Origin: Zhengitettix transpicula
Taxonomy: Eukaryota > Arthropoda > Insecta > Orthoptera > Tetrigidae
DNA length: 64,000 bases
Direction of reading: 5' to 3'
Assembly: GCA_037074705.1 (NCBI GenBank)
Contig: CM073591.1
Location: 183,111,432 to 183,175,431 of the forward strand
In this document: positions 1 through 12,335 of the stretch, piece by piece
Position numbering within the stretch: position 1 is the first letter of the stretch
How the letters are laid out: every line of letters begins with the position of its first letter
Translations under genes and position numbers: made by a program
The notes under the pieces: generated by a model
Database searches by the model: none
The model's input: the letters and a program-made list of their open reading frames with translations, nothing else
What the model was told of the DNA's origin: nothing

Positions 1-139
1 TCATCCTCCCACCTGGCACGATAGCAATATTGATATTATCCAGGGTGGCAGAGAAAATCAAACAGACGACGTTTGTGAGGTTGAGAACCAAACAATTCAT
101 ATTAAATTATAAAATAAATATAATTAATACTTGATTATA

Positions 140-545
140 ATTTACATTTATTAAAATACACAAAATTTTCATCCCTATTATGAAGGGTCTCTTCAGTTGC
201 ATCTAAAAATAAATACAATGACAAAGATAATAGTTACCTTTCAAACAAAAAAATTAATTTACTATAACATGGCTACTTACATAATTAACAAAATATGAAT
301 TTTATTCATATAATTATTTCGGCCCTGGACGTTGTTTGAAGTAGTCAAAATTTTTCTGCTAATGGATTGTATCAAATAAGTTCATATTTTGTTAATTATG
401 TATGTAGCAAAGTTACACTAATTTTATTTATTAGTTTACAAGTCAACTACGGTCTTTTTCATTATATTTATTTTTAGATACGACTGAAGAGGTCCCTGAT
501 CATAGGGACGAAACGTTTAGTGCGTTTTAATATGGGTTTTTTTAA
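140..545. repeat. Fold-back (inverted repeat) element 1
   Basis: Two arms of roughly 155 bases, about 145-300 and 378-545, are reverse complements with moderate divergence. Matching landmarks are CTCTTCAGT...ATCTAAAAATAAAT in both arms and the inner motif ACATAATTAACAAAATATGA. The loop, about 305-375, shares nothing with the arms. No open frame is present. This is typical of a fold-back or MITE-like DNA element. I cannot define the terminal bases or a target duplication. Confidence 0.7.
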
Positions 546-559
546 TAAATTCTGGATTT

Positions 560-2724
560 TGGCTATGTTACATTAATTACGTTTATATTAATAAAAGTCA
601 GATTAATTTGTTAATTTTATTTAAATTTCAATACTAATATCATTAAGCAATATTCAATTGAAGTGTTATTCTGACAGCTGACAGTAAATGTGGAAAAATA
701 ACGTTGTCCATGTATCAGAATATTATAGGGTTTACAGTATTTTGACATAAGCAACAGAAGAAAAAATCCGTTGTTATTTTCTGGATTTATTTACACCATA
801 TATTGTATTGACGGCAATTCTCAATGGATTTTTAGAACGAGATAATTCGTTAGAAAGAACATTAAATTCTCTTTAACTTGAACTTTAACGACCGACAGTT
901 TTGGACATATATTAGCATTAGAAATTCGACAAGCGGCAATTTTACTAGAAATACAAAAATATTCTACATTTGACTAACGATTTACATAATTAAATATATC
1001 ATTGGATGTATAATTTTATGCTCTTTAGTTTCTTACTCAACATTATTTTCAATCGAATACTTCATGCTTTGGTTAATAGCGAAAAACTGAAGAGGAGAAC
1101 AATTTCGTGGTATTTAGACCAAATAAAGTTTTCCAAAGCTCTTTAAAATTAAATATAATCCAACGTGGTCACATGACACTCAAGATACTAGATCTTTTTC
1201 TTGGAGAATAATTTTTTTTGGAAATAGCTATAGACTTATACGAGGGAAAAATATTTACTCCTTGTTATCCTTTATATACTTCTGTCTTTAGACAAGAAAA
1301 CATAATGAATTTCTCACTAAGCTTTGGTTAAAGTTAAATGTATAAATTAATTTGTCAGATTAATTTGTAGACATTAATTTAAACGATAATTTTCGCAAGT
1401 TATACTGGAAACGTTTTTTCCCGGATACTGAATAGGTTGACTGTACTTCGTCTCGAATTCCGGAAAGGCCGTGAATGCCGTGATTCATCGCCTATAAATT
1501 CAGTTAGTTCACCACACATTCTACACAACGTTCTATCTCGCACGAAATAAAGACGTTCAAATAAAACGAGAAAGAAGAATGTCATTCCATTTATTTTAAA
1601 AATACGAATTTCTGTCTCTCCCTCTCTCAATTTCTACTGTTTACTGAAATATAACCTGTAAACCTGGGGATGTCACAATTATGTAAGTAGCTACTAACTT
1701 TTCAAAATCGGAGGGATAAGTTAAAGAAATTAGCGGTTGATTTGAGAAAAACTATACGGAAGGAACGCATACGTACACGGAATGGAATTTATATTGCTAT
1801 ACTTTACAATTAATCAATTATATGATAGTGGGAGATGAAATCATCCAACGAGTTTCGTTCGCACTCTACTCAAGGCTCACCTTCTACACAACCTCGCCAA
1901 CCTGAACAGAATAATATATGCTTGTTTCTGATAAATTACTACAAAATATAATACACAAATACACCAAAGAAATCGACTTTAAATTTGTCATTTACAAAAT
2001 CAACTTATAGAAGACGTTTTGTGTTAAAGATAATTTGTTTATTGACACAGAAAATGTGTTATTTATCTTAAGACAAACATTACACTAGTCTCTGGAGCGT
2101 CAAAGTCAATTCTGGACGTATTGTACTAACATTTACAGGTCCAGTGAATTGAGCCTATATCATGTGGTTTCGTAACTCTGTGACATTTAAACTTGTCCCT
2201 TTGTACAAACTTGCTTTTGAGCTATTTATTATATACCTACCTTAAAGATTGACGTATAGCTTATGATTTAATGCAAACCCGAAAATACAGATACAGAAAT
2301 TTACTCGAACCACGCGATATCCTTATGTTATATTAATTTCTCTGCTAGGAATAAATCAGCCCCGACTCATTTTCATTAAATTTTTTGTATACATACGGTT
2401 GATTACAATCTGTGCGGAAAAATATTGAAAAGTTATCAATAATTAATATAATTATTTTTTTAAAAAATCATATTTTTAGTAACGTACTTTATTTCTTTCG
2501 CACAAGTCACAAAATAGTCGGTAACACGATAAATGTGGCTTTCTTCTCTAAGCTGAAATAAGCATATACTAGAGATGATAAATGTAATGATAGCATTTGA
2601 AAAATGAAAGGTTAACTTCCAAACAATTTAAAGTAAAACTAACTAAAAATAAGAAGGGAAATAAGCATGGTATAGGCATTAATTAAAAGCATTTTCAACT
2701 CTGATTTGATAAAGAGTCGTAAGT
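560..2724. other. AT-rich stretch with no gene recognised
   Basis: Short, chance-length frames only. I see no repeat match to other parts of the window, no tRNA-like boxes and no transposon protein similarity. Confidence 0.6.
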
Positions 2725-2796
2725 AATTTTTTTATGACAGGTCACTTGAGGGTAATCCACGTGGTGACAACTCTCCTTCAATAGCATAAGAATTTG

Positions 2797-3559
2797 TTTT
2801 TAATTTCGGTGCTGATTTACAACCTACTCTTAACACTTAGAGTAATAAGTAAATTGTTTATTATTAAGTTGGATTTATTCAGTGATGTCTTCTGTCCATA
2901 ATTTCTTCAATCTTCTTGCTACGGGTTGTATTTGTTGAGGTGGTTTAGTGTTCTATGTTTGATTTTGGTGGCATACGTCTTGATGGTTTCTGAAATAAAT
3001 GGAATTTAGAGGTCGTGATGGAGTGTGTGGTTGCTGATGTACCACGGTGCATTGACTAGGGTGCGCAATGTCCTTGATTGAAAAGTCTGCAAGATCTTGA
3101 TATTTGATGATTTGCTGCATCCCTATAATTCGATCCCGTAAGACCATACAGGTATTAGTATGATTTTATATAGAAGGAGTTTTTTATTGTAGTGAGTTGG
3201 GATTTTTGCCGAAGTAGCCAGTGCATGGTTTTAGTTTCAGTTGTTCCTTTTTGGCTTTTATGTGGTTTTTCCATGTCAGTTTTTGGTCGAGGCGGAGTCC
3301 TATGTATTTTACTTCAGTTTTTACTGGGATAGGTTGACTGAATATTTTAACTTGCGGGTACGTCGAGCGTTTAATTGTGAACGTAATTTCCGTGGACTTG
3401 TTGCAGTTTACTTTTTGCGACATTGGTTGAGCCAGTTTTCTAAAATGTTCAGATGTGGCTGGAGATTTTCGGTTGCTTGGTCCGCATCAATATCTGTTGA
3501 CATTATTGAGGTGTCACTTGCGAAGGTGGCGATTAGGGTTTTGTCCGTGGTTGGGATGT
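2797..3559 (-). mobile_element. 5'-truncated jockey-type non-LTR retrotransposon (LINE)
   Basis: Minus-strand reading gives the end of a LINE reverse transcriptase. The active-site block appears near 3517-3537 as FASDTS, where intact jockey-clade elements have an F-A-D-D core, so one catalytic aspartate is lost. Further downstream is KYIGLRLDQKLTWKNHI (about 3260-3310), the conserved post-catalytic block of jockey-like polymerases. A frameshift separates the frames at 3408-3559 and 3184-3423. A third frame at 2953-3147 matches the C-terminal tail of these proteins. The 3' end is A-rich (T-rich at 2797-2806 on the plus strand) and GAATTTG flanks both sides. The element is dead: 5'-truncated, frameshifted and carrying a catalytic mutation. 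Confidence 0.85.
3184..3559 (-). pseudogene. LINE reverse transcriptase fragment (broken)
   Basis: Two overlapping frames on the minus strand (3408-3559 within a longer frame ending at 3408, then 3184-3423) together cover the C-terminal half of a reverse transcriptase. The first frame holds the ATFASDTS active-site region and a NILENWLNQ segment, which corresponds to the L-W helix after the active site. The second holds the YIGLRLD...TWKNHI thumb motif. The frames overlap by 16 bases in different phases, so there is a frameshift. The N-terminal reverse transcriptase and the endonuclease are absent. The frame at 2953-3147 is the likely continuation after another shift. The recognition rests on motif order known for jockey-clade polymerases. 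Confidence 0.8.
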
Positions 3560-3956
3560 GAATTTGAAAAGGTTGATGCAGAAGGGTAGAGGAAGGTAGA
3601 CAAGGGTTAACTAGGGCCCCGGGGTGTAGTTTACGGATCATACCCGCAAATTTCCTAAAAGTGATGCATCAGGTAGGTAGGACATTGGGTACTTCTTCCA
3701 CGACATTCCGATGGCGGGAGAGGGGTTTACTGTCGGGTCGCAGCATTCCCTTCTCCGTGCCTCAACCTGTTTAGGAGGCAGCTGGCCGGCTGTTCGAAGG
3801 GGAACAGTGAACAACTCTTACTGTATGTACAAGGTCTGCGACCCCGGGACACACAGCTCTAAAAACAGGCCGATGTGCCTCGGATTGTGAATACCTTAGA
3901 ATAAACGGAGGAAAAGGCATCCGCAAAGGTAGTCCCTTCGTATGTCTCTAAAGTCC

Positions 3957-4300
3957 TAATTTTTTTTTTTTGGCAACAGGCTACCTGAGGGTGATCCACA
4001 TTGGGCAACTCCCCTTTAATAGCATAGGAAGAGGTTTTAAAGGGGGAATGCGGAAGGGTAGAGGAAGGTAGCCAAGGGTTAACTAGGGCCCCCGGGCTAT
4101 ATTACCGTATGCCCAAGGTCTGTGACCCCGGAACATACACCTCTCAAAACAGGCCGAGGTGCCTCGGGTTGTGGGAACCTTAGTTCAAAAACGGAGAGGA
4201 AAAGGCATACCCAAAGGTAACCCCTTCGTATCTCTCCTAAAAGGTTCTGCCTGCGAGAGAACATCCCTCGCAGGTTACCTGCGAGAGAATCCTCTCGCAG
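3957..4300 (-). repeat. Family A copy 2, internally deleted, with terminal hairpins
   Basis: Begins with a T-run and GGCAACAGGCTAC. At GGGCTATATTACCGTATGCC (about 4094-4113) it jumps from the middle of the repeat straight to its far part, so about 280 bases present in full copies are missing. It ends with two successive hairpin-forming units near 4252-4302, with stems CTGCGAGAG and CTCGCAG. This copy shows the outer end of family A clearly. Confidence 0.85.
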
Positions 4301-4317
4301 GCTCTTTTTTTTAAAAG

Positions 4318-4606
4318 TCCTAAGTAATTAGGGTAACAGGCTACATGAGGGTAATCCACTTTGGGCAACTCCCCTTTAATAGCATAGGAAGGGATTTGAA
4401 AGGGGGGATGCGGAAGGGTAGAGGAAGGTAGCCAAGGGTTAACTAGGGCCCCCGGGCTATATTTTAAGGATCCTACCCGGCATTCGCCTAAAGGAATGCA
4501 GGGAAAACCTTAGAAAAACCTGCATCGGGTAGGTCGGGCATTGGGTACTTGTCCCACGCCCTTCCGATAGCGGGAGAGGAGTTTGCTGTGGGGACGCAGC
4601 ATTCTA
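4318..4606 (-). repeat. Family A copy 3, truncated
   Basis: Starts at AGGGTAACAGGCTACATG, runs through the GGATCCTACCCGGC and ATGCAGG...CCTGCAT hairpin blocks and stops after GGGGACGCAGCATTC near 4605. The outer hairpin end is absent. Copies 1-3 are head-to-tail in the same orientation. Confidence 0.85.
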
Positions 4607-6470
4607 TGGAGTACATCACATTTTATAAACAGAATTACCGATCTCAACCGTGGTCAGTCTTCCAAGATTCATAAAAATAATGTAATGTTTTATATAAATG
4701 AAGGGATTTTACGTAGTTATTTTTAAGATATTTAATTTTTTTATTTTCAACCATGAAATTATTAAATTGTTTGGCGGGGTGAAATAAATTACAATAATTA
4801 ATTATTTATATTTTTTTAACACAAAAGAGACATTAACTTTCTGTTCTCTTATCGATTTAAATACCCACGTCTATTTTACAAACATAAACAAAATGGAACA
4901 AAAAAAAGACAATTTCTGGCAGGGGTTGGTGGGCCAAAATACGGTGGTTATATAATTTTAATGAACCGACTTTTATGTGATTATCTTCGGGTGCATTACC
5001 ACGTGCAGGTTGGCAGGTGCCGCGGGCGGACGCTGCAATTCCTCTTATTTCCTGGAAATGGTCACACAGCCGGCCTACAGGTTCTCGTTGGCACGACAGC
5101 GCAAATGTCCTCCACTCCAAAACTCTCTCACCGAATTCTAGAAAACTCAGTTACTCACCAAAACCTAACGTTCCCTCAAAAGTATTCCACTCCAAAGCTC
5201 ACTGCCAACTAAACCCCAACTTCTTCATAAATTTCCCAAAAGTAACTTATAACGTCACTAAATGTACTTTCCTCCACACTCCAAACTAAAAACAATGTTA
5301 TAACATCCCTGTTATTCATAACCTCCGCAAATTTTACTAACTCCAGCTCCAAAACTAAATTATAATATCCCCGAACTGACTAATTTCTGTTTGCTCTGCA
5401 AGGTTCACAACTCGGTTTTCGGAAATTTTCCCCCAGAAGGTCTTGGATTCCGCTGTTTGTATCCAACTGGAATTAGATTTGTGCATCCACAAATCTCAAT
5501 ATTTTAATTAGCCGCACCCTGTCAGGGACCCACATGTTCGAATTCAGGAGCGTAATAAGACACGTCCGCCAAAGTGGCCACCCGGTGGTGCGTCTATCCC
5601 GAACGTGCCAGAATCTTGTGACCAAAGATTTGCCTAGGCCAGACGCTCACAACATTTAAATCAGTACGAAGGGATGCTGCGCCGCGGCTGTTTTCGTTTC
5701 AGCGAGTACTTGAGAATATTAATTGCTCATGGTACTTTCATTCGTAAAATAAATTAAAATAATAAAATAACCTCCCAATTAATTCATCCCGCCTGTGAGC
5801 AGTACAATAATCAAATTGGTTCTGAGCTCAACAAGAAACGCGTGCCCTCCATAACGATACCGAAAAACCAGGGCATCTATAAGACAATTAAATGTTTATA
5901 TTTAATTTTCAAATTACGGATATAATTTCAGTAACTGTTTTAAGGAAAGTTTAAGATTCTGTTGTAATATCAGCATCAGTAAATCGGAGATCGTAATGAA
6001 TATCGTGACGTTAAGCCTTCCCCTTTTATGTTAAAAACTGTTTTGTAAATCACGCAATAACAAATATTTATCTTAAATATTCTTCTGGGAGGCAAAAATA
6101 ATACTCAGAATCGTTTATAAGATTGCTAGTGCAGCTTCAGATTTGAAACACCTCATTATAGTATATATATTGCCTGCCGCTTCAGTCTAAGTCTTCTCTA
6201 GTTCTACAAATATTTTGTAAACTCTAAGGAAGTCCATTATTTGACTGTCTCATTGCCTTCTCAAAATTACGTTGTGTAAGATAATTTCAGAATCAGATTT
6301 GCGACTGCCTTGACAACAACAGGGATGTGGATAAATTTAGAAATTCACACGAAGAAAAATAGTTTATGTAGATACAGGGATCTTGTGCAGTTGCTTATAA
6401 TTTTTCTGATTTATAAATAAATATTTGAATTAGCTACCTTTGGGGATGCTCTCACATCTCTCTGATTTTT
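4607..6470. other. No gene recognised; GC-richer patches at 4960-5110 and 5540-5700
   Basis: Overlapping frames in the patch at 4960-5290 reach 90 codons but do not resemble a known family. The patch at 5500-5700 is CpG-rich with palindromic bits but no tRNA-like or RT motif. The rest is AT-rich. Possibly an old LTR remnant; I cannot support that. Confidence 0.4.
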
Positions 6471-6473
6471 TTT

Positions 6474-6911
6474 GAACTAAGGTTCCCACATGCCGAGGCA
6501 CCTCGGTCTGTTTTGAGAGGTGTATGTTCCGGGGTCCCAGACCTTGGGCATACGGCAAGAGTTGTCCGCTATTCCTATTGGAATAGTCGGCCAGCTGCCT
6601 CCTAAACTGGTCGAGGCACGGAGAAGGGAATGCTGCGTCCCCACAGCAAACTCCTCTCCCGCTATCGGAAGGGCGTGGGACAAAGTACCCAATGCCCGAC
6701 CTACCCGATGCAGGTTTTTCTAGGGTTTTCCCTGCATTTCTTTAGGCGAATGCCGGGTAGGATCCTTAAACCATAGCCCGGGGGCCCTAGTTAACCCTTG
6801 GATACCTTCCTCTACCCTTCCGCATCCCCCCTTTCAAATCCCTTCCTATGCTATTAAAGGGGAGTTGCCCAATGTGGATCACCCTCATGTAGCCTGTTGC
6901 CCTAAAAAAAA
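6474..6911 (+). repeat. Family A copy 4
   Basis: Begins at GAACTAAGGTTCCCAC and runs through the palindrome CGAGGCACCTCGG, TTCCGGGGTC, GGCCAGCTGCCTCC, CCCGGGGGCCCTAG and GTGGATCACCCTCATG to an A-run at 6902-6911. The hairpin end is missing on the 5' side. The A-run is the tail in this orientation. The next copy follows directly. Confidence 0.9.
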
Positions 6912-7306
6912 AGGTTCTGTTTTGATTGGTGTATATTCCGGGGTGACAGGCTTTAGGCATACGGTTAGAGTTGTTCGATCTACCTATTGGAACAGTCGGC
7001 CAGCTGCCTCCTAAACTGGTCGAACCACAGAGAAGGAAATGCTGCGTCTCCACAGCAAACCCCTTTCCCGCCATCGGAAGTACCCAATGCCCAACTTACC
7101 TGATGCAGGTATTCTAGGGTTTTTCTTGCTTCACTTTCAGATATACCGAGTAGGATCCATAAAATATAGCTCGGGGGCCCTAGTTAACCCTTGGCTACCT
7201 TCCTCTACCGTTCCGCAACCCCCCTTTCATCCCATCATATGCTATTAAAGGGAAGTTGCCACAATGTGGATTACCCTCATGTAGGCTGTTTCCCTAAAAC
7301 AAAAAG
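6912..7306 (+). repeat. Family A copy 5, tandem to copy 4
   Basis: Starts inside the repeat (TTCTGTTTTGATTGGTG) directly after the A-tail of copy 4. It contains GGCCAGCTGCCTCC and CGGGGGCCCTAGTTAAC and ends CTAAAACAAAAAGG. It is more diverged than copy 4. Insertion at the tail of a resident copy would explain the arrangement. Confidence 0.85.
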
Positions 7307-9660
7307 GTTATTGATAACGTTATAAGCGTAATAGCGTAAAACGGGGACTTCTTGGTTCCAACACTCCTTGCAGGTTAGCTTGGTCTGGGGTTGGAACTAG
7401 TGAACACAAAATTCATTACCTGTGACTTTACGCTTAAAAAATTAATCTCCTTCGCATGAGTGTTTCGCAGACGTCTTTACGTTGTTCTTTCGGTTTCAGT
7501 GACAGATGTTCTGGTAGCCTTAAAAGAGATTTTGTGGTACTTTAGCTCGTCGTCACTGATATTGTTGTATCACTCAGAATTAACATTCAACTTTGAACTT
7601 CCTGTGCCACTCGTAAACTTGCTGAAGGGACACACAGGAATCACCATAGTGTATCTTCGTTCTCCGAAAAGTGTTTGTTGGTCTTTCGCCTTAAATACCC
7701 CATAACCAGATAACGGGGACTCGCGGAAAAATAGGCTGGTGAGAGTTTTTTCGAATATTTAGGTATCCGGGATACGAATCAAGCGTTTTCGGCTTACCTT
7801 ACATCTAGGTCCATTTTTCTAGCCATTCAGTAATATTGAACGTCGTCATTTCAGGCACCGAATGATCTTGGCTTGCTTTGCCAGTCCCATATTGACGGCA
7901 GTGTAATTTTCTCTCTCCGAATTTCGAGGTCGCGTAGATTAGGAACTCAAATTCAATTAAATTTAATCCGAAGCTATTTGACTGTTCTTACATAAAAGAT
8001 TAATGAATATAGTATGGAGTAACCTTAATTTACACATAAACCACAGTAAATAAGATGGTATCAGAATTTAATGTCTGATTATTTTTACAAATAAGTTACA
8101 CGAATTGGCGATTTTGATAAATGAGAATTATATCCACCGTATTCCAGTGGCTGTAAAATCGAGTAATATATCAGATATCATTGTAACCGTTATTTTAGAG
8201 AAATTAACCAACAACTACCATAAATTTGAATAAATGTAAGAATCAATACTCGTGTCAGTATGTTGTAATACTATAAACACATTACATTTTCTTACCGGAG
8301 GTACTATTAGGTTAGACTATTTCAGTGTTGTAGCCTCGTTTGCGGGTGTGGTAATTTTTTTTTCTGTGAAGGCGCACACTTAGCGTACAGCTTGTTAGGA
8401 GGCCGGAAGTATTATCTTTGGCGTTAATGGACGTGTGTTGTTCGTGTGTATCAAAGTAGACTAAGGTCTCTGTGTCACCGAGTTACATTGTGTGGAAAAA
8501 GGAACATAACCTCATTCATAATCAAGTTTCCCTGACTTTGCACAGGCATTACATTAAACAGGTCGAGTTACAATTTTGGAAAGAAATTGATACTATTTCC
8601 AGGAGAATAGTTTCGATCTTAGGTAATAATCTTCTCAAACTATCCGAGGAAAAGAATTTATAAATAAACAGTCAACAGAAAGAATGACTTTTATAACAAT
8701 TCAAATGTTGATGCTAATTCAATCTATAAAACAATATTTCAGAGTCGTAAAATAAAACGTGTAGTTCGATTATATTTCACAAGAAAACATTCGTAACCAG
8801 TGTATACTCAGAGTACTCACATGCTTGAATAAAAATTGTTTTGAGAAAAGCATGTTTTATTTTAAATTAAAAATATAAATAAAATAAAATTTATGGTATT
8901 TAAATATGTCCGAACATGCCATTGATAAACTACAAAAATAGATCGTTTTCAGGGGACAAGCATAAAATTGAATAAAAACATTCTTTTTACATTATTGCTT
9001 TAAAATTATAAACTTGATGTTCAATAAACAACGAGTTGTATCCGAGCACAATTTTGAAAGCTAAAAATACAAATATGCAGGTGAAGACCAGATGTATAGC
9101 GAATATCGAGAGAATTGCGTAATAATTTCATTTATATTTGAACGCTGTGTAGAAACGAACCATAAAACTGTCATAAAATCAATATTTGTATTTATTATTT
9201 TTTTATTTGATAATAAGGCCAGTGTCAGATACAATGTTATTATAGTCATAAGTATTTAACGTAAAAATGTAAACAGTTACTTGAATCAATAGACTGAAAC
9301 TAAATTCTTTCAATGCATTGTAACGAAATTTAGGAATATTTTCTACTAATTTTAAGCAACGCTTTTAACATATATCCTTTACGTTTTACGGGATGTAGAT
9401 AGCTTGAATATCAACTAGATGTCTTATACCATGTATTTTAAGCGGTTAAATTATTTTATGTTAACTATGTATACTAACATTTATTTCATGTTGTTTAAAA
9501 TTTTATTTAAAAACATTGAACTTCATAACATTTTCTATGTCGATAATGCGTATGCTATTTGTTCTAAGTTGCTCAAAATAATAATATGATCTGAGTTGAC
9601 AAGCGAATATCCAGAGAATTTCATATATTTTAACACGTTGTAAAACCGAACTATAGTACT
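7307..9660. other. No gene recognised; weak duplication of an AT-rich segment
   Basis: Frames are of chance length (up to 81 codons at 7460-7705). A segment near 9095-9175 (GCGAATATCGAGAGAATT...ACCATAAAACTGTC) is loosely repeated near 9604-9664 (GCGAATATCCAGAGAATT...CTATAGTACTGTC), which suggests an old dispersed repeat. Confidence 0.45.
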
Positions 9661-10024
9661 GTCTTAACTTGATTTGATTTATTTATTCCATTAGCCCCCA
9701 AGAGGAAATAGGATTCTTCTAATATAAAACTACAATAGGCCTATAATTATTGGAAGCTACAATTATTAACAATTAGTTGTTGTTATGCATGATTAAAAAT
9801 TAATAATAAGGAAGAAAACATAAGTTATATCTAGGCTCTTAGGTTTTTCTACAACTGAAGAAAGAATCAAGGTTTCAGAAATGTTGTGCGGCATTAATAT
9901 TTTCACGTCTATTGTCTGCATTTGGCTATCTACCTTATTATTAAATAGAAGTAAACATAAAGATAACTAAAAATTGGGAACAAAAAATTCCCTGTCCAAC
10001 ATTAATATAAGTACTATATAGTAA

Positions 10025-10525
10025 TAACAAAAATAAGCCGGATAGAAGCCCGTGAGAGCTGTTCTCTCGCAGACAGAACCTTTCTGGCGAGACGGAGAGG
10101 GCAACCTTTGGAAAGCCTTCTCCTGTCTCCGCTTTTGAACTAAGGTTCCCACAAGTTGAGACCCAGAGGCCTGTTTCGGGAGGTGTATGTTCCGGGGTCG
10201 CAGACCTTGAGCATACGGTAAGTGTTGTTCGTTTTCTTATTAGAACAGTCGGCCAGCTGCCTCTTAAACTGGTCGAGGCATGCAGAAGGGAATTTTACGT
10301 GAGGAAACCCCTATCCCGGCATCGGAAGGGCGTCGGCCAAGTATCAAATGCCCCACCTACCTGTTTCAGGTTCTCTAGGGTTCATCCCGCATCACTGTAT
10401 GCCAGGTACGATCATTAGACCATGGCCCGGAGGCCATTAATCTACCTTAATCTACATTCCGCATCCCCACTTTCAAATCCCTTTCTATTTTATTAAAGGG
10501 GAGTACCCTCACGTAGTCAGTTATT
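10025..10525 (+). repeat. Family A copy 6, diverged, retaining the outer end
   Basis: Contains GTTCTCTCGCAGACAGAACC at the outer end, then TTGAACTAAGGTTCCCAC, TTCCGGGGTCGCAGACC, GGCCAGCTGCCTC, CATCGGAAGGGCGT and ATTAAAGGGGAGTACCCTC. It fades into CTAAACAATGAAA near 10540. It has several small deletions. Confidence 0.8.
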
Positions 10526-10685
10526 CTAAACAATGAAATTAAAAATATTGTTTGCTATAGTTTTTTTTAGATTATATTAAAGTATTATACTTTGTAGAAT
10601 GAAATTAAAGTTTTAAATATATGTAAATAAAATATTTCATTCAATTTTACACTTATCCTGTGCGAAAGAATATTTTTTTTTACAA

Positions 10686-10815
10686 AATACCCGAGTAGCT
10701 GTGGATTAAGCTAGTCCCTCATTGCCATGATAGTATGATTCGTGTAATATAATACCCGAGCAGCTCAGGATTAAGCTAGTCCCTCATTGCCATGATAGTA
10801 TGATTCGTGTAATAT
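10686..10815. repeat. 65-bp tandem duplication
   Basis: Two direct copies begin AATACCCGAG at 10686 and 10751 and end CGTGTAATAT before 10751 and 10816. They differ at only a few positions (GTAGCTGTGGA against GCAGCTCAGGA), so the duplication is fairly recent. No coding content. Confidence 0.95.
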
Positions 10816-10829
10816 AATTATTTTAAAAA

Positions 10830-12335
10830 ATTCCGAAGTGTAATGCGGAAAACTATGGTACTACAAACATTTTTATTAGGGGTAAAGCTGTCAAAGAACG
10901 GAAAAACATTTGGCACTGAAATTATTTCTACAAATAAATCAAACATTTTTTCCGTAGACAAGTTCATAGAATGAAAATATCGCCAAACTTTGGAAATAGT
11001 TTATTAGACACTATAAAATAAATCAGATCCGAATGGAATGTAAAGAAGGCAGGATAAGAGTTATAGCGTGTTCGGTGAATTTCTGCATAGTCGTCTTAAT
11101 AACACTGATAATAACTGTAAGTTAGTTAATAAAGTTATTTCAGAATAAATAACAACACATTGTAGGTGTTTCCTGATGTTTCGATATCCAATCGTGTCGA
11201 TTGTAGAAATGTTAATAAACCGGGAAAGTTAAACTACTTCTCAAGTTTTTTGTTGTTCACTGGATTCAAGGATTGGTCCAGTAGAGGATTATCAGGATTG
11301 TCTAGAACTGAGGTATGTATGGAACACGTGGATCTGTGTGGTTTGTTACATACCGTGCAGTTGTTGGTATTGGACGGAGTATTTGCATTGGCAACTTTTA
11401 ATGATTTGTATATTTGATTTGGATACACATCCCCATAGTTGAAATCCATAGACCAATATTGGTTCAATAACCTCTTTGTACGTCAGATAACCGTGACTTT
11501 CTTCCATTCAGCCACTGTACTTCTCGTGTCCTGATCTCGACTTGTTTTCTCTTTTTTGTTATATGCTATCTCTAAGACATTTTAGTATTTAAGAGTACTT
11601 ACCGTTTGTGCTTTTAATGTTAGTTGAATCTTCGATTGAAGATTGAGAATGTTCGTTGAAGAGATCCGGCACGTAATGAGTGGAGACAACGCGAGTGGAG
11701 GTAGGACGACCAGCTGTCTCGAGAGCTGATTTACCACCTGCTCACGCTTCGCTACCGGTTGCCGCCTGTATATTTTAGCGTTTTGTAGCGGGATCATTAA
11801 AATCTGTGCTTTCTCACTCCTCAGGAGACTTGACGGATGGCCGACGAGGCGGGGTCGACGCACGGCCAGGCGCGCGCTGTCTCCGTTGCTAATGTCCCCA
11901 CTCGCATTCCGCAATGTCCCAACACTTCAAATGCAGCTACAAGATCAAATTTTATATCATATACCTTACTTTAATACTTCTTCGGACTTTGTTCACAATA
12001 GGAGGCTTCGTGGTTTCCTAATTAATAAATTGAAACTATGATTTGTTAGATGGAAATGATGTTACGTAAATTATGATTAATGGACATATCTTGGACATTT
12101 CCGATTAGGGATTTCAAAATATCCGTTATAACAACTATTGGACATTGCCAAACTCGAATTCATCAGTGAATTGGTTTACCGCCTCTATTGGGCTGTCTCA
12201 ATCATTTTTGATTACGGTTGTAACGTTCTGACTTGTTCCTTTGGCGACGAACAGAATTTTACCATTTTGTGAAACTTAATCATTTATTTTAATCTATTAT
12301 GTTAAACTAAACTTTTACAATTATTTCATTTTACT
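10830..12335. other. No gene recognised; GC-rich CpG-containing patch at 11640-11930
   Basis: The patch contains an unbroken minus-strand frame of 110 codons (11582-11914) and another of 77 codons at 11234-11467 with a C-x2-C...C arrangement. Neither matches a family I know. Both lengths are unremarkable for a locally GC-rich patch. Confidence 0.4.

Larger units (their letters stand above)
2725..3955 (-). repeat. Family A repeat copy 1, split by a LINE insertion
   Basis: The left part (2725-2796) carries the A tail end with the landmarks GAGGGTAATCCAC and CAATAGCATA. The right part resumes inside the sequence TTTGAAA...GATGC at about 3560 and runs to about 3955. It includes AGGGTTAACTAGGGCC, GGAGGCAGCTGGCC and the GACCCCGGGACA region. 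On the minus strand it would end in an A-rich tail, seen here as T-rich sequence at the left edge. The two halves join precisely when the intervening LINE and one copy of GAATTTG are removed. Confidence 0.85.

Noticed and set aside
11234..11467. C-x2-C containing frame as a gag zinc knuckle
   Set aside because: The remaining Cys/His spacing does not fit C-x2-C-x4-H-x4-C and there is no neighbouring retroelement sequence.
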